Below are positions 16,984 to 25,960 of a stretch of DNA of 64,000 bases, piece after piece. The translations under genes and the position numbers were made by a program. The stretch comes from Arthrobacter sp. NIO-1057 (GTDB taxonomy: Bacteria > Actinomycetota > Actinomycetes > Actinomycetales > Micrococcaceae), in assembly GCF_900094805.1 (NCBI RefSeq), contig NZ_FMAT01000003.1, positions 124,001 to 188,000 of the forward strand. Reading direction: 5' to 3'. The notes under the pieces were generated by a model. That model was not told the origin of the DNA, did no database searches, and saw nothing but the letters and a program-made list of their open reading frames with translations. Positions within the stretch are counted from its first letter, which is position 1. Each line of letters starts with the position of its first letter.

Positions 16984-17475
16984 ATGGACATCATCTCGGC
17001 ACAGCAGCGTTCGGCGCTCATGTCGCAGATCCGAAGCAAGGACACCGCACCGGAACTGCTGTTGCGGCGCCTGCTGCATGCGGCCGGCTACCGCTACCGG
17101 CTGCATGGCGCGCTGCCCGCAGGAATTCGCGAAGCGCTGCGCCGGGAGCATCCGCAGATCCGCCTGCGCTCAGGAAAGCTGCCCGGATCGCCGGATCTGG
17201 TCTTCAGCGCACGGCGCAAGGCCGTGTTTGTGGACGGCTGCTTCTGGCACGGGCATGACTGCCCGGTGGGACGTCGGCGGCCATCCTCCAATACCGGGTA
17301 CTGGAATCCCAAGCTGGATCAGAATCTGGCACGCGATGCGCGCACCCGCCGCGAGCTGGCCGAGTTGGGCTGGGAAACCCTGACCGTGTGGGAATGCGAA
17401 CTGAAGTCCACCGAACAGGTGCTTGAAGAAGCTATCCGATTCCTCGGGCCTCCCGGGGAGGCGAAGGGCGGCTGA
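16984..17475 (+). CDS. vsr: Very short patch repair endonuclease (Vsr)
   Basis: A 163-residue endonuclease that nicks DNA next to T:G mismatches made by deamination of 5-methylcytosine. Family features are in order: SALMSQIRSKDTAPELLLRRLL, then LPGSPDLVF carrying the catalytic Asp71, then FVDGCFWHGHDC with His89/His91 and the zinc cysteines 86 and 93, and finally ELGWETLTVWECEL. An insert of about 18 residues (near 44-62) precedes the catalytic Asp. Vsr genes usually sit next to a cytosine methyltransferase, but none is adjacent here; the nearest in view is at 45325. Confidence 0.92.
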   Translation: MDIISAQQRSALMSQIRSKDTAPELLLRRLLHAAGYRYRLHGALPAGIREALRREHPQIRLRSGKLPGSPDLVFSARRKAVFVDGCFWHGHDCPVGRRRPSSNTGYWNPKLDQNLARDARTRRELAELGWETLTVWECELKSTEQVLEEAIRFLGPPGEAKGG

Positions 17476-17507
17476 GCAACGCCCTCCAGTTGGCTAAACT
17501 GGCAGTC

Positions 17508-18794
17508 ATGCCCCTTCCCGCGTCCGCCACGCCATCACGCTCCAGCATCGCGGTGCTGCTGGGGACCCAGACGCTGTTCAATATCGGCTTCTATGCCGTC
17601 GTGCCCTTCCTCGCGGTGGTCCTCACCCAGGATTTCCTGCTGGCCTCCACGGCGGTGGGCCTGATCCTGGGCATCCGGACCTTTGCCCAGCAAGGCCTGT
17701 TCCTGGCCGGCGGCGCGCTGGCCGACCGCTTCGGCGCCCGCGCCATGATCTTGATCGGCTGCGCCGTGCGGGCGGCCGGTTTCCTCACCCTGGCCGCCTC
17801 GCTGTGGGGCAGCACCCCGGTGCTCTGGCTGTTCATCCTCGGCACGCTGCTCACCGGATTCGGCGGAGCGCTGTTCTCCCCGGGACTGAACATCCTGGTA
17901 GCGGCGGCGCAAAGCGCGAGGGACCGCAAAAAGGCGCGGCAGGTGCGCCGGGCCACGCTCTTTGCCTGGCTGAGCATCACCGGTGAAATCGGGGCCGTGA
18001 CCGGCCCCCTGGTGGGCTCGGCCCTGTGGGGCTGGGGGTTTCCCACCGTGGCGGGCTTCGGCGCCGCGTTCTTTGCGGCCATCGGCCTGTTCCTGGCCGC
18101 CACCCTGCGCCGGCCGGCCCAGGCCGGCGCCCAGGACAGCGCCCAGGCCGCTGAAGGCAAACCCCGGGGCAGCCTGCGCCAGTGCCTGGGAGATCGGCAA
18201 TTCCTGGCATTCTGCGTGCTGCATGCCGCGGACCTGCTGGCCTACAACCAAGTGTATTTGGCCATCCCCCTGGAGCTTGAGCGCCAGGACCTGGCCACAC
18301 AGTGGCTGGGGCCCGTTTTCGCCTGGATCTCCATCGTGACCCTGAGCTTGCAGATTCCCTTATCGTGGGTGGCGGCCAAGATTGGCCCGGCCACCACTTT
18401 GCGCATCGGTTATATTTTGAGCGCTCTCGGTTTCAGCGTACTGGCCTTCGTTCCGCCCGCGGCCTTTGGCGATGAGAGCAGTCCAGTGCGGATCCTCTGC
18501 GCGGTCACCCTGATGACCCTGGGACATATGAGTGTGCATCCCACTGCGTTGAGCTTGGTTTCGAAGTTCGCCGGCCAGCATCCCACCGGATCCTATTTCG
18601 GTTTGCTCTCCTCCTGCGGTGGCGTTGCCGTGCTTCTTGGCAACATGCTTTTTGGCTGGCTGCTATCCCAGAGCGAGAATTCGGCAGGAATCTCCTTTGC
18701 CCCATGGCTGGTTTTGATCATTCCGCTGCTGTTGGCCTCTTGGTTCGGTTCAAGAGTGGTTTATCACCGTTTGCTACGCAGTCAGAGCGCATGA
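17508..18794 (+). CDS. MFS transporter, drug-exporter-like
   Basis: A 428-residue major facilitator protein with about twelve helices. The helix 2-3 loop GGALADRFGARAMILIG is the conserved MFS motif A, and the arrangement resembles MdtH/DHA1-type exporters. A basic stretch DRKKARQVRRAT lies after helix 4 and a central hydrophilic loop near residues 200-220. The ATG at 17508 is used, but a TTG at 17490 is possible and neither has a clear ribosome site. It follows vsr by 32 bases with no evident functional link. Substrate unknown. Confidence 0.82.
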   Translation: MPLPASATPSRSSIAVLLGTQTLFNIGFYAVVPFLAVVLTQDFLLASTAVGLILGIRTFAQQGLFLAGGALADRFGARAMILIGCAVRAAGFLTLAASLWGSTPVLWLFILGTLLTGFGGALFSPGLNILVAAAQSARDRKKARQVRRATLFAWLSITGEIGAVTGPLVGSALWGWGFPTVAGFGAAFFAAIGLFLAATLRRPAQAGAQDSAQAAEGKPRGSLRQCLGDRQFLAFCVLHAADLLAYNQVYLAIPLELERQDLATQWLGPVFAWISIVTLSLQIPLSWVAAKIGPATTLRIGYILSALGFSVLAFVPPAAFGDESSPVRILCAVTLMTLGHMSVHPTALSLVSKFAGQHPTGSYFGLLSSCGGVAVLLGNMLFGWLLSQSENSAGISFAPWLVLIIPLLLASWFGSRVVYHRLLRSQSA

Positions 18795-19010
18795 ACTGCG
18801 ACACATAACGCAGAAGTCCAGCAGAACTTCCACAAGTGACACCAAGTTTCCACTACTCAGCACGTCTTCTTTTGACGACGGAAAATCCGATAGCTCGCCT
18901 AGTTATTTCGCCCAGTTCTCCAGGTCTTGGAAAGAGAACAGATTAGGGTACGCTTACCAAGGCACTATTGCATTAGATGCCAATTCATCACGTAATGCCG
19001 AAGGATTTCC

Positions 19011-20555
19011 ATGAAATTTGGACGATTGAGCGCTGCCGCAGGATTCGCGGCCCTTGCCCTCGCGCTGGCCGCCTGCAGCTCCACCTCCGCCAGCTCCGCT
19101 CCGGAGAAAGCAGCGGACCCGGAGGCCCGGGTAGTCGTGGCCAACTTCCGTGCCCCGGTCTCCAATTGGGCGCTGGAAAGCGACGACGCCTACGTGCTCT
19201 CCATCGCCGGCTGCCTGGAAACCCTGGCCAAATACGACCAGGGAACCAAAACCGTCGAACCGATGCTCGCTACCTCCTGGAAGCAGTCCTCGGACACCGA
19301 ATGGGACTTCGAGCTGCGCAAGAACGTGGAATTCCAAGATGGCACCATCATGGATGCCAAGGCCGTAGCCGCTTCGCTCAACCATGTGCTCAAGGCGACC
19401 GCACCGGCCCGTGCGGTGAACCCCAAGACCATCAAGAAGGTTGAAGCCCTCGACGCTGATACCGTTCGGGTCACCACCCCCGGCGCGGATCCGCTGCTGC
19501 CCTACCGCATGGCCAGCGTGAACGCAGGTGTGCTCTCCCCTGCCGCGTACACCGGTAAAGGCATCGATCCGATGAATCATTGCACCGGGCCTTTCGTCCC
19601 GGTCTCCGAAAAAGCCGGACAGTCCCTGACCTTGGACCGCAATGAGAATTACTGGGACGGCGAAGTGAAGCTGGCTGGCGGAGAAATCCGCTACATCACC
19701 GAAGGCGCCACCCGTGCCACCCAGGTGCAGACCGGCGAAGCGGACATCTCGATGTCCATCCCGGCCACCAGCCTGGCTACCCTGGAGGCCGATGACAAGA
19801 TCAGCGTGCTCAAGGCCGATTCGCCTCGCACCTCGACCCTGTACCTGAACAACTCGCGCGCTCCATTCAACAACCCGGAGCTGCGCAAGGCCGCCACCAT
19901 GGCCTTGGACCTGCCGGCCATGGCCGCGAGCATCTACGAGGGCGCTGCGCAGCCTGCCACCGGCCCCTTTGCCCCGAGCGAGCCTTGGGCCAACCCTGAC
20001 CTGGCCGTACCGCAGGTGAACATCGAGGAAGCCAAGAAGTTGGTTGAGGCTTCGGGATACCAGCAGGAGAAGCCGTTGGAGATCATTGCGATCACCGAAC
20101 GCGCGGAGTTCGCCGGGGTGGGCGCCATCATCCAGGAGCAGTTCAAGCAGATCGGTTTGCAGGCCAACGTAGTGACCAAGTCCTACGGCGCCGCGGAGCC
20201 CGATGTGCTGGCCGGCAAGTACGACATGATCCTCAGCCAACGCAACCGCATGATTGATATCGCTGACCCTATCGGATTCCTGCAGGCTGACTACAGCTGC
20301 GAGGGCGGCTACAACCTGAGCCACTACTGCAACAAGGACTACGACGAGCTGATCAACCAAGCATTGGTGGAAAAGGACGAAACCAAGCGCCACGATCTCT
20401 ACCGCCAGGCCGGAGACATCCTGGCCGAAGACGCCGTGAACGTCTGGCTGGTCAATGAGCAGGCCATCGACGGAGTTGGCTCTAAGGTCCAGGGCTACGT
20501 CCAAGATCCGCTGACCCGTTACGTTCTGACCAAGGATCTGGCGAAGACCAGCTAG
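19011..20555 (+). CDS. ABC transporter substrate-binding lipoprotein (Opp/Dpp/Nik type)
   Basis: A 514-residue extracytoplasmic binding protein of solute-binding family 5. The N-terminus is a lipoprotein signal: a basic MKFGR start, a hydrophobic core and the lipobox LAAC at about residues 19-22. The family signature region (VEPMLATSWKQSSDTEWDFELRKNVEFQDG, split here by family spacing) follows. AAGGATTTCC precedes the ATG. It heads an operon with two permeases and a fused ATPase. The family binds peptides, nickel complexes or metallophores; the C-terminal phrase DIADPIGFLQADYSCEG with nearby cysteines is unusual, and the ligand is not assigned. Confidence 0.87.
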   Translation: MKFGRLSAAAGFAALALALAACSSTSASSAPEKAADPEARVVVANFRAPVSNWALESDDAYVLSIAGCLETLAKYDQGTKTVEPMLATSWKQSSDTEWDFELRKNVEFQDGTIMDAKAVAASLNHVLKATAPARAVNPKTIKKVEALDADTVRVTTPGADPLLPYRMASVNAGVLSPAAYTGKGIDPMNHCTGPFVPVSEKAGQSLTLDRNENYWDGEVKLAGGEIRYITEGATRATQVQTGEADISMSIPATSLATLEADDKISVLKADSPRTSTLYLNNSRAPFNNPELRKAATMALDLPAMAASIYEGAAQPATGPFAPSEPWANPDLAVPQVNIEEAKKLVEASGYQQEKPLEIIAITERAEFAGVGAIIQEQFKQIGLQANVVTKSYGAAEPDVLAGKYDMILSQRNRMIDIADPIGFLQADYSCEGGYNLSHYCNKDYDELINQALVEKDETKRHDLYRQAGDILAEDAVNVWLVNEQAIDGVGSKVQGYVQDPLTRYVLTKDLAKTS

Positions 20556-20556
20556 C

Positions 20557-21510
20557 GTGTCACCACTAACCACCGTGCTGCGCCGAGTTGTAGGACTCGG
20601 CGCAGCAGTTCTGCTTTCATCCTTCGCCGTCTTCCTTGTCCCGTTCGTCTCCCCCGGCGATCCGGTGCGCGCCCTGCTGCGCGCCCGAATGGACTTTGGC
20701 GAAGCCGATGACGCCACCGTGCAGGCCTACGCAGAACAATTCGGCCTTCATGACCCGATGCTGGTGCAGTTCGGTCGGTGGCTGGGCCGGTTCTTCACCG
20801 GAGATATGGGTCTTTCCCACATCTCCGGAACCCCGGTAGCAGATCAGTTGCTTCCCGCCATTGGCGTCACCCTATCCCTGGCCGGAAGTGCGCTGTTGGT
20901 AGCCATGGTGGTCTCCGTTCTTTTGGGTGTTATTTCGGCTACCCGCGCCGGGCAATGGCCCGATAAGCTCATCACCTCCATCACCCATGCGCTCATCGCA
21001 ATCCCCGAATACGCGCTGGCCCCGCTGCTGGTATTGCTCTTCGCCGTACGCTGGTCGCTCTTGCCTTCGGCGGGCTATGACTCCCCTGCCTCGCTGGTGC
21101 TGCCGGTCTTCATTCTGGCCTTGCGGCCCATTAGCTTTTTCACTGTCGCGGTGCGTTCCGGCGTGCGCCAGGCGCTGGATTCCGAGCACGTCCTCGCGGC
21201 TCGTGCCCGCGGCCTGAGCCGGACCCAGGCACTGGCCCGGCACGTGGTTCCCCACGGCTTGCTTCCGCTGTGGACCATGGTGGGAGTCTGGTTTGCCGGT
21301 TTGCTTGGCGGCTCGGTCATTGTTGAGGTCATCTTTGCCATCCCTGGCATGGGCCGACTGATCTTCGACTCAATTGTCGATTCCGATATTCCCGTGGCCC
21401 AAGGTGGCGTGGTGGTAGTAGTGACCTGCGCGGTGCTGGTCACCGGAATCATTGATTTGATCCACAAGCTCAGTGACCCCAACGTGAGAATTGGAGTACG
21501 ACATGGCTAA
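20557..21510 (+). CDS. ABC transporter permease (DppB/NikB type)
   Basis: A 317-residue inner-membrane permease with about six helices. The EAA-like coupling loop DSEHVLAARARGLSRTQALARHVVPH is the site that contacts the ATPase, and the FVSPGDPVRALL segment after the first helix is typical of the DppB family. GTG at 20557 starts one base after the upstream stop codon. The gene overlaps the next permease by eight bases. Together they form the membrane channel of the importer. Confidence 0.9.
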   Translation: MSPLTTVLRRVVGLGAAVLLSSFAVFLVPFVSPGDPVRALLRARMDFGEADDATVQAYAEQFGLHDPMLVQFGRWLGRFFTGDMGLSHISGTPVADQLLPAIGVTLSLAGSALLVAMVVSVLLGVISATRAGQWPDKLITSITHALIAIPEYALAPLLVLLFAVRWSLLPSAGYDSPASLVLPVFILALRPISFFTVAVRSGVRQALDSEHVLAARARGLSRTQALARHVVPHGLLPLWTMVGVWFAGLLGGSVIVEVIFAIPGMGRLIFDSIVDSDIPVAQGGVVVVVTCAVLVTGIIDLIHKLSDPNVRIGVRHG

Positions 21511-22354
21511 GAAGACTGTTTCAAGAATTCTTCTCTCTGTTCCGGCGTTTATCTTGCTTGCTGTAATCATCGTGACCATTGCAGCGCCTTTGATCTCCCC
21601 CTATGATCCTGATGCGCAGTCTCTCGCGGACCGTCTGCAGGGACCAAACCCCGCTCACCTTTTGGGCACCGACGCGTTGGGCCGAGACACCTTGAGCCGA
21701 GTGCTTCACGGCGGACAGTTCTCGCTATCCGTAGCCCTGATCACCACGCTATTCTCGCTACTTGTTGGCACCGTCTTGGGACTGATCAGTGCACTACGTG
21801 GTGGCTGGTTAGATGAGATCTTCTTACGGATCAATGACTTGCTCCTGGCTCTTCCAGAAATCGTGATTGCCTTGTTGATCATTGCGGTTATGGGCCCTGG
21901 GTTCTTCACCATGGTGCTTTCTGTAGGCGTAGTTTCGTGGACACCCACCGCACGACTAGTGCGTTCCATGGCAGCCCAAGCACTCTCCACCCATCACGTC
22001 GAAGCCTCCGAACATGTCGGCGCTTCGCGTTGGTTTGTCTTACGCCACCATGTCCTGCCTTTTGTTGTTGGACCGGTACTGGCTCAGGCGGCACTGCGTT
22101 TTGGTTTGCTGCTCGTTCTCCTCGGCTCACTGTCTTACCTGGGCATTGGTGTTCAGCCACCGCAGTCCGACTGGGGCTCCATGTTGGCTGACGCGCAGCC
22201 TCATGCCATCCGTTCTCCCTGGGGTTTGATTGCTCCGGGCATGGCCATTTTCCTAGTCAGTTTCTGCGTCACCCTGCTAGGTAACCGCATCACCCACGTG
22301 TTGGGTGGAGACGATGTTTTGGACACCGCAGGCAAGGTGGAAGCCCATGACTAA
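21503..22354 (+). CDS. ABC transporter permease (DppC/NikC type)
   Basis: A 283-residue permease. The N-terminal phrase SPYDPDAQSLADRLQGPNPA followed by HLLGTDALGRDTLSRVLHGG is diagnostic for DppC-type subunits, and VEASEHVGASRWFVLRHHVLP is the EAA loop. The ATG at 21503 follows TTGGAG and overlaps the previous coding sequence by eight bases. Codon choice becomes noticeably less GC-rich from here onwards than in the first two genes of the operon. Confidence 0.9.
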   Translation: MAKKTVSRILLSVPAFILLAVIIVTIAAPLISPYDPDAQSLADRLQGPNPAHLLGTDALGRDTLSRVLHGGQFSLSVALITTLFSLLVGTVLGLISALRGGWLDEIFLRINDLLLALPEIVIALLIIAVMGPGFFTMVLSVGVVSWTPTARLVRSMAAQALSTHHVEASEHVGASRWFVLRHHVLPFVVGPVLAQAALRFGLLLVLLGSLSYLGIGVQPPQSDWGSMLADAQPHAIRSPWGLIAPGMAIFLVSFCVTLLGNRITHVLGGDDVLDTAGKVEAHD

Positions 22355-23885
22355 AGAACTTGAATTCATTGATCTCTCGGTGAGCTCTGGACAGAAATCA
22401 TTGCTGTCCAAGGCCCGTGGTGCACTGCGTTCCGGTGAACTGGTGGCCGTGGTTGGCCGTTCAGGCTCAGGAAAGACCCTACTCACCAAGGCCATCATGG
22501 GCCTATTGCCAGAGCAGTTGCAGGCGACAGGACAGATTTCCCTGGATGGACAACGCCTTGATCTGCTGAGCGACAAGGCCATGAACCAAATTCGTGGACA
22601 GCGCATCAGCATGCTGTTCCAGCAGCCCAAGCGCGTGATGAATCCTCGCATGACTATCCGTGCTCACCTGCTTGAGGCCATGGGTGTGCGTACTTGGGGT
22701 AAGTCCAAAACTCATGAGGCTCAGGTCTGTGCCCTGTTCGAAGAAGTAGGGCTCTCCCCCGCCGCACAGATAGCAGGCATGAGGCCTGACCAGCTCTCCG
22801 GTGGCATGGCCCAACGCGCCATGTTGGCCATCGCTTTAGCGGCAGATCCTGAGTTCATTTTGGCCGATGAACCGACATCCTCCTTGGATTCAATTCTGAA
22901 GGCCGAAGTGTTGCAACTCTTGCGTAAGAAGCAACAAGAGCGTGGTGTCGGTGTCCTCTTCATTACCCACGACATCGCCAGCATCCAACATATCGCTGAC
23001 CGTGTTGTCGTGATCAGTGATGGTCAGATTGTGGATCAGTGCCCTACCGCGCAGCTCTTTTCCAAAGACCGTCACGCCAAGACCCGTGAACTCGTTGAGG
23101 CGAGCCTGCCAGCACTACGTGCGACCCGGACTGAAAGTTCAGAGCCCCTGCTTGAAGCCAAAGAGGCAAGCAAGAATTACACGCGTAAGGCTAAGGGGCC
23201 AGCAGCATTGCAACCGACTAGCCTCAGTCTGCACAGTGGCCAGGTTCTGGGTGTCGTTGGCCGTTCAGGATCCGGCAAGAGCACCTTTGCTCGGCTCCTT
23301 GCAGGATTGGAAGTTCCAACTTCGGGTCAGATCATCAACCAACATGCCTGTGATGTAGCAACACGGGTACAGATTATTGCTCAGGAACCTTATTCTTCCT
23401 TTGATCCGCGCTTGGATCTGCGCACGAGTATGAGCGCAGCAGTTCACCGGTTACCAGCCTCTGAGATTACTGAACGAATGTCTCGGGTCATGGCCCAGGT
23501 TGGATTACCAGAGGATCTCTTGGAACGTCGTCCCGGCCAGTGTTCGGGCGGCCAATTACAACGTCTAGCAATTGCCCGCGCGTTGTTGACCGAGCCACAG
23601 GTTTTGATCTGCGATGAATCTACGTCGGCACTAGATTCAGTGGCGCAACGACACATCCTTGATCTGTTGTTGGAGCTGCGAAACACCATGGGGTTGAGCC
23701 TTGTGGTCATTTCCCACGACATGGGCGTGATTCGCTACGTCAGTGATGACGTTGCCGTGTTCTATGAAAGTGAACTTGTTGAGCACCGTACGCTCAATGA
23801 ATTCCTCACCAGCGCGGAACACCAGCACAGTAAGGAACTTGTGGCTGCGTTGGATCAGACTGCAGCGACTACTATCTCTGACTAG
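22347..23885 (+). CDS. Fused dual ATP-binding protein of the ABC importer
   Basis: A 512-residue protein holding two complete ABC ATPase domains in tandem, equivalent to a DppD-DppF fusion. The first has Walker A GRSGSGKTLLTK (about residues 33-44), signature LSGGMAQRAML and Walker B FILADEPTSSLD. The second has Walker A GRSGSGKSTFAR (about 312-323), signature CSGGQLQRLAI (first residue Cys instead of Leu) and Walker B VLICDESTSALD, where the usual Glu-Pro is Glu-Ser. The ATG at 22347 overlaps the upstream gene by eight bases, completing a four-gene operon. Confidence 0.9.
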   Translation: MTKELEFIDLSVSSGQKSLLSKARGALRSGELVAVVGRSGSGKTLLTKAIMGLLPEQLQATGQISLDGQRLDLLSDKAMNQIRGQRISMLFQQPKRVMNPRMTIRAHLLEAMGVRTWGKSKTHEAQVCALFEEVGLSPAAQIAGMRPDQLSGGMAQRAMLAIALAADPEFILADEPTSSLDSILKAEVLQLLRKKQQERGVGVLFITHDIASIQHIADRVVVISDGQIVDQCPTAQLFSKDRHAKTRELVEASLPALRATRTESSEPLLEAKEASKNYTRKAKGPAALQPTSLSLHSGQVLGVVGRSGSGKSTFARLLAGLEVPTSGQIINQHACDVATRVQIIAQEPYSSFDPRLDLRTSMSAAVHRLPASEITERMSRVMAQVGLPEDLLERRPGQCSGGQLQRLAIARALLTEPQVLICDESTSALDSVAQRHILDLLLELRNTMGLSLVVISHDMGVIRYVSDDVAVFYESELVEHRTLNEFLTSAEHQHSKELVAALDQTAATTISD

Positions 23886-24354
23886 TACGTGACCTCGTAA
23901 GAAACCCAGTCTGTCCGGCATAGACAAGAACACTCCTTCATAGAAACCTCACCCCCATCTACAAATTGCCCTAGAGACAAAATCTCACTTGAAGATCCCA
24001 TAAGCGGTCAGTTGCAGCAAAGACAGATTGGCTGTCCGTCTAATTCGGAATTTGCGTTGCACTTGGAAGCAATGACCGCTTCTAAGCCATCTAAACGAAC
24101 TGTGACATGTGGATAGTTTCAGGTAAAGGATCTAGCTTCGCAAGAATTTTATTGAAATCTTGGTTAATTTGAGATTGAAAATAAAAGTTTTCCGTGCTGA
24201 AAATCCCCAACCCATCCATGAAATCTCACAGTGCCCCACTCGGAAACTGATACGCAAAATCAGAACAGAAATTCCCCAAAACCTGATGTCAGAATTATCG
24301 TAATAAGGTCGTTTCTACCATAGAAACCTAGGCGTTCAGCCGACCTGACATCAG
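23886..24354. other. A+T-rich gene-free region left of the insertion sequence
   Basis: These 469 bases contain no supported gene. A long imperfect inverted repeat (arms 24002-24015 and 24069-24081) is listed separately. The right end carries the first copy of the 8-base target duplication (24347-24354). Base composition drops sharply compared with the region before 21 kb, marking the beginning of an accessory segment. Confidence 0.55.
24002..24081. repeat. Imperfect inverted repeat, possible hairpin
   Basis: AAGCGGTCA-G-TTGC at 24002-24015 faces GCAATGACCGCTT at 24069-24081; the arms match except for one extra base. The intervening 53 bases include a weaker inner dyad (AGAC with GTCT). It lies 117 bases after the ABC operon and may be its terminator or a relic of a mobile element. 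Confidence 0.5.
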
Positions 24355-25803
24355 GGCTCTTCAGGATTCAGGGTGTAAACGAGGTCTGAAACCGCCGGTC
24401 TCCAGCAACGACCGCGCAATATAATGCGCCAAATTCCGGAACCCCAAGGCAATACCCCGCAAATGCTCCAGTCTCCCATTGAGAGCTTCAGTTGGGCCGT
24501 TGGAGCTGCCTACGTGGTCAAAGTATGCGAGGATATCCGTCTTCCGTCGACGCAAGGTGCCGCCGAGCTTCTGCAACTCCGGCAAGCCCGCAGGCACCTT
24601 GGTTCCGATGTCGTTGATCAGTTGCTCCATTGCCCACCGCCCAACTTCGGATTTCGACTGCCGGTACGCATCGACCATCTTCTGATACACGCTCCAGGCC
24701 AGTTGAACCGGCTCATACGCCGATTCTTTGAACAGGTCCTCAATCTTGGTTTTCTGCTTTTCAGTAGCCAAAGACAGCCCCGTGGTCAGCGTGCGCCGGC
24801 ACTTATACAGCGGATCGTCCTTTCGCCCTCGCCGGCCATGCTGCTCGCGCTGGACCCGTTGACGGGTCATATCCAGCGCTTCGGAACCAAGCTCGACCAC
24901 ATGAAACGGGTCAAGGACTTCTACGGCTTGAGGCAGCTCTTCGGCGGCCGCAGTTTTGAACCCGGTAAACCCATCCATGGCCACGACTTCAATGTCTTTT
25001 TCCATTGTTCATCTTGTTTGGCCAACCAAGTTTTGAATACTGCTTTGGAACGGCCCTGGATCATATCCAGTAAACGTGCGGTGCCTGTGCCAGCCCGTAC
25101 GGCGGTGAGATCCACAATGACCGTCACGTACTTGTCCCCTGCGCGGGTATGTCTCCACACGTGCTCGTCAATACCGAGGACTTTGACGCCGTTGAAGCGT
25201 GTGGGGTCCTTGATCAGCAGGCGTTGACCTTCGGCTAATACTGCGTCGTTGGCGGTGTTCCAGGTGACACCGAGACCCTCGGCGATACGGGACACGGACA
25301 GGTGCTGGCAAACCAGCCCGTTCAAAGCCCACGTCAGTCCGGTCCTACTGATTTTCTGACGCTCGGCCGCAGCTTGGGACAGGTCTTCATGCCACACATG
25401 ATGGCAGGTGTGACAGCGGTAGCGTCGGTGTTTGATGACCAAGACGGTAGGCCGCCATCCGAAGGGTTGATGGGCAAGCCGGCGGATGACGGTATCGCGG
25501 GGAACACCCGCTGCTCCACAGGTGCGGCACCAGGGATTCGGGGTGGTGACCTGGCAGAGGATCTCAGCTTTCGCTGCGCTCAGGTGCTGACCGACCGCGG
25601 TCAAGCCCAGTTGCTCCAGGCCGGCGAAGGTCGTGAGGTCTGGTGGCGTGAAGGTAGAACTGAGCAACGTCGAGGTCTTTCGAGAATGGGTAGTGTGGTA
25701 ACTTCCATTCTTCGCGAAGGCCTCGACTTTTTCGTGCATTGACGGCATGCCCGGGATCCGGGGTGTTGGTTTTAGGTGGTTACACTCTGAATCCTGAAGA
25801 GCC
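24355..25803 (-). mobile_element. ISL3-like insertion sequence, 1449 bp
   Basis: The left end begins GGCTCTTCAGGATTCAGGGT and the right end, read on the other strand, begins GGCTCTTCAGGATTCAGAGT; the inverted repeats match at about 23 of 25 positions. The element is flanked by exact 8-base direct repeats GACATCAG at 24347-24354 and 25804-25811, the duplication length typical of the ISL3 family. Its single gene encodes an ISL3-type transposase on the minus strand, broken by a frameshift. The intact ends and duplication indicate a recent insertion. Confidence 0.93.
24361..25748 (-). pseudogene. ISL3 family transposase, frameshifted
   Basis: The first part (from about 25748 to 25000) has the N-terminal zinc-binding motif CRTCGAAGVPRD... 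HRRYRCHTCHHVWHED, a helix-turn-helix, and the first acidic motif VLGIDEHVWRH. The second part, in the -1 frame, has AMDGFTGFKTAAAEELP and the C-terminal NGPTEALNGRLEHLRGIA with the last catalytic Glu. The break is at five A residues on the coding strand (plus-strand T run 24997-25001); one more A would restore a single 460-residue transposase. Either the copy is inactive or it uses -1 slippage. The stop codon lies inside the left inverted repeat; an ATG at 25808 falls outside the element, so 25748 or 25739 is the likelier start. Confidence 0.85.
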
Positions 25804-25960
25804 GACATCAGCCCGGAGTAACAAATCTACCCCTGCAATTTGCCGCGTTTTTCGCATGAGCTACTCTGGGAAATTTAACATTAAAGTTCTAAATTGCCTT
25901 TAATCTCAGGCTTCGTCAAACTAGACCTTGGTATCCACTCGCAACCATTTAGAAGGATCA

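Noticed and set aside
15706-17151. Very long minus-strand frame opposite ltrA and vsr
   Set aside because: Composition (His, Gly, Gln, Arg, Asp) is that of an antisense shadow in GC-rich DNA; the plus-strand genes have clear families.
24997-25001. Programmed -1 frameshift as the established mechanism for the transposase
   Set aside because: The site reads G-AAA-AAG, not the ideal A-AAA-AAG, and ISL3 transposases are usually one frame; a simple one-base loss is at least as likely, so it was called a pseudogene.
25302-25742. Plus-strand frame inside the insertion sequence
   Set aside because: It is the shadow of the transposase gene; the minus strand has all catalytic motifs.
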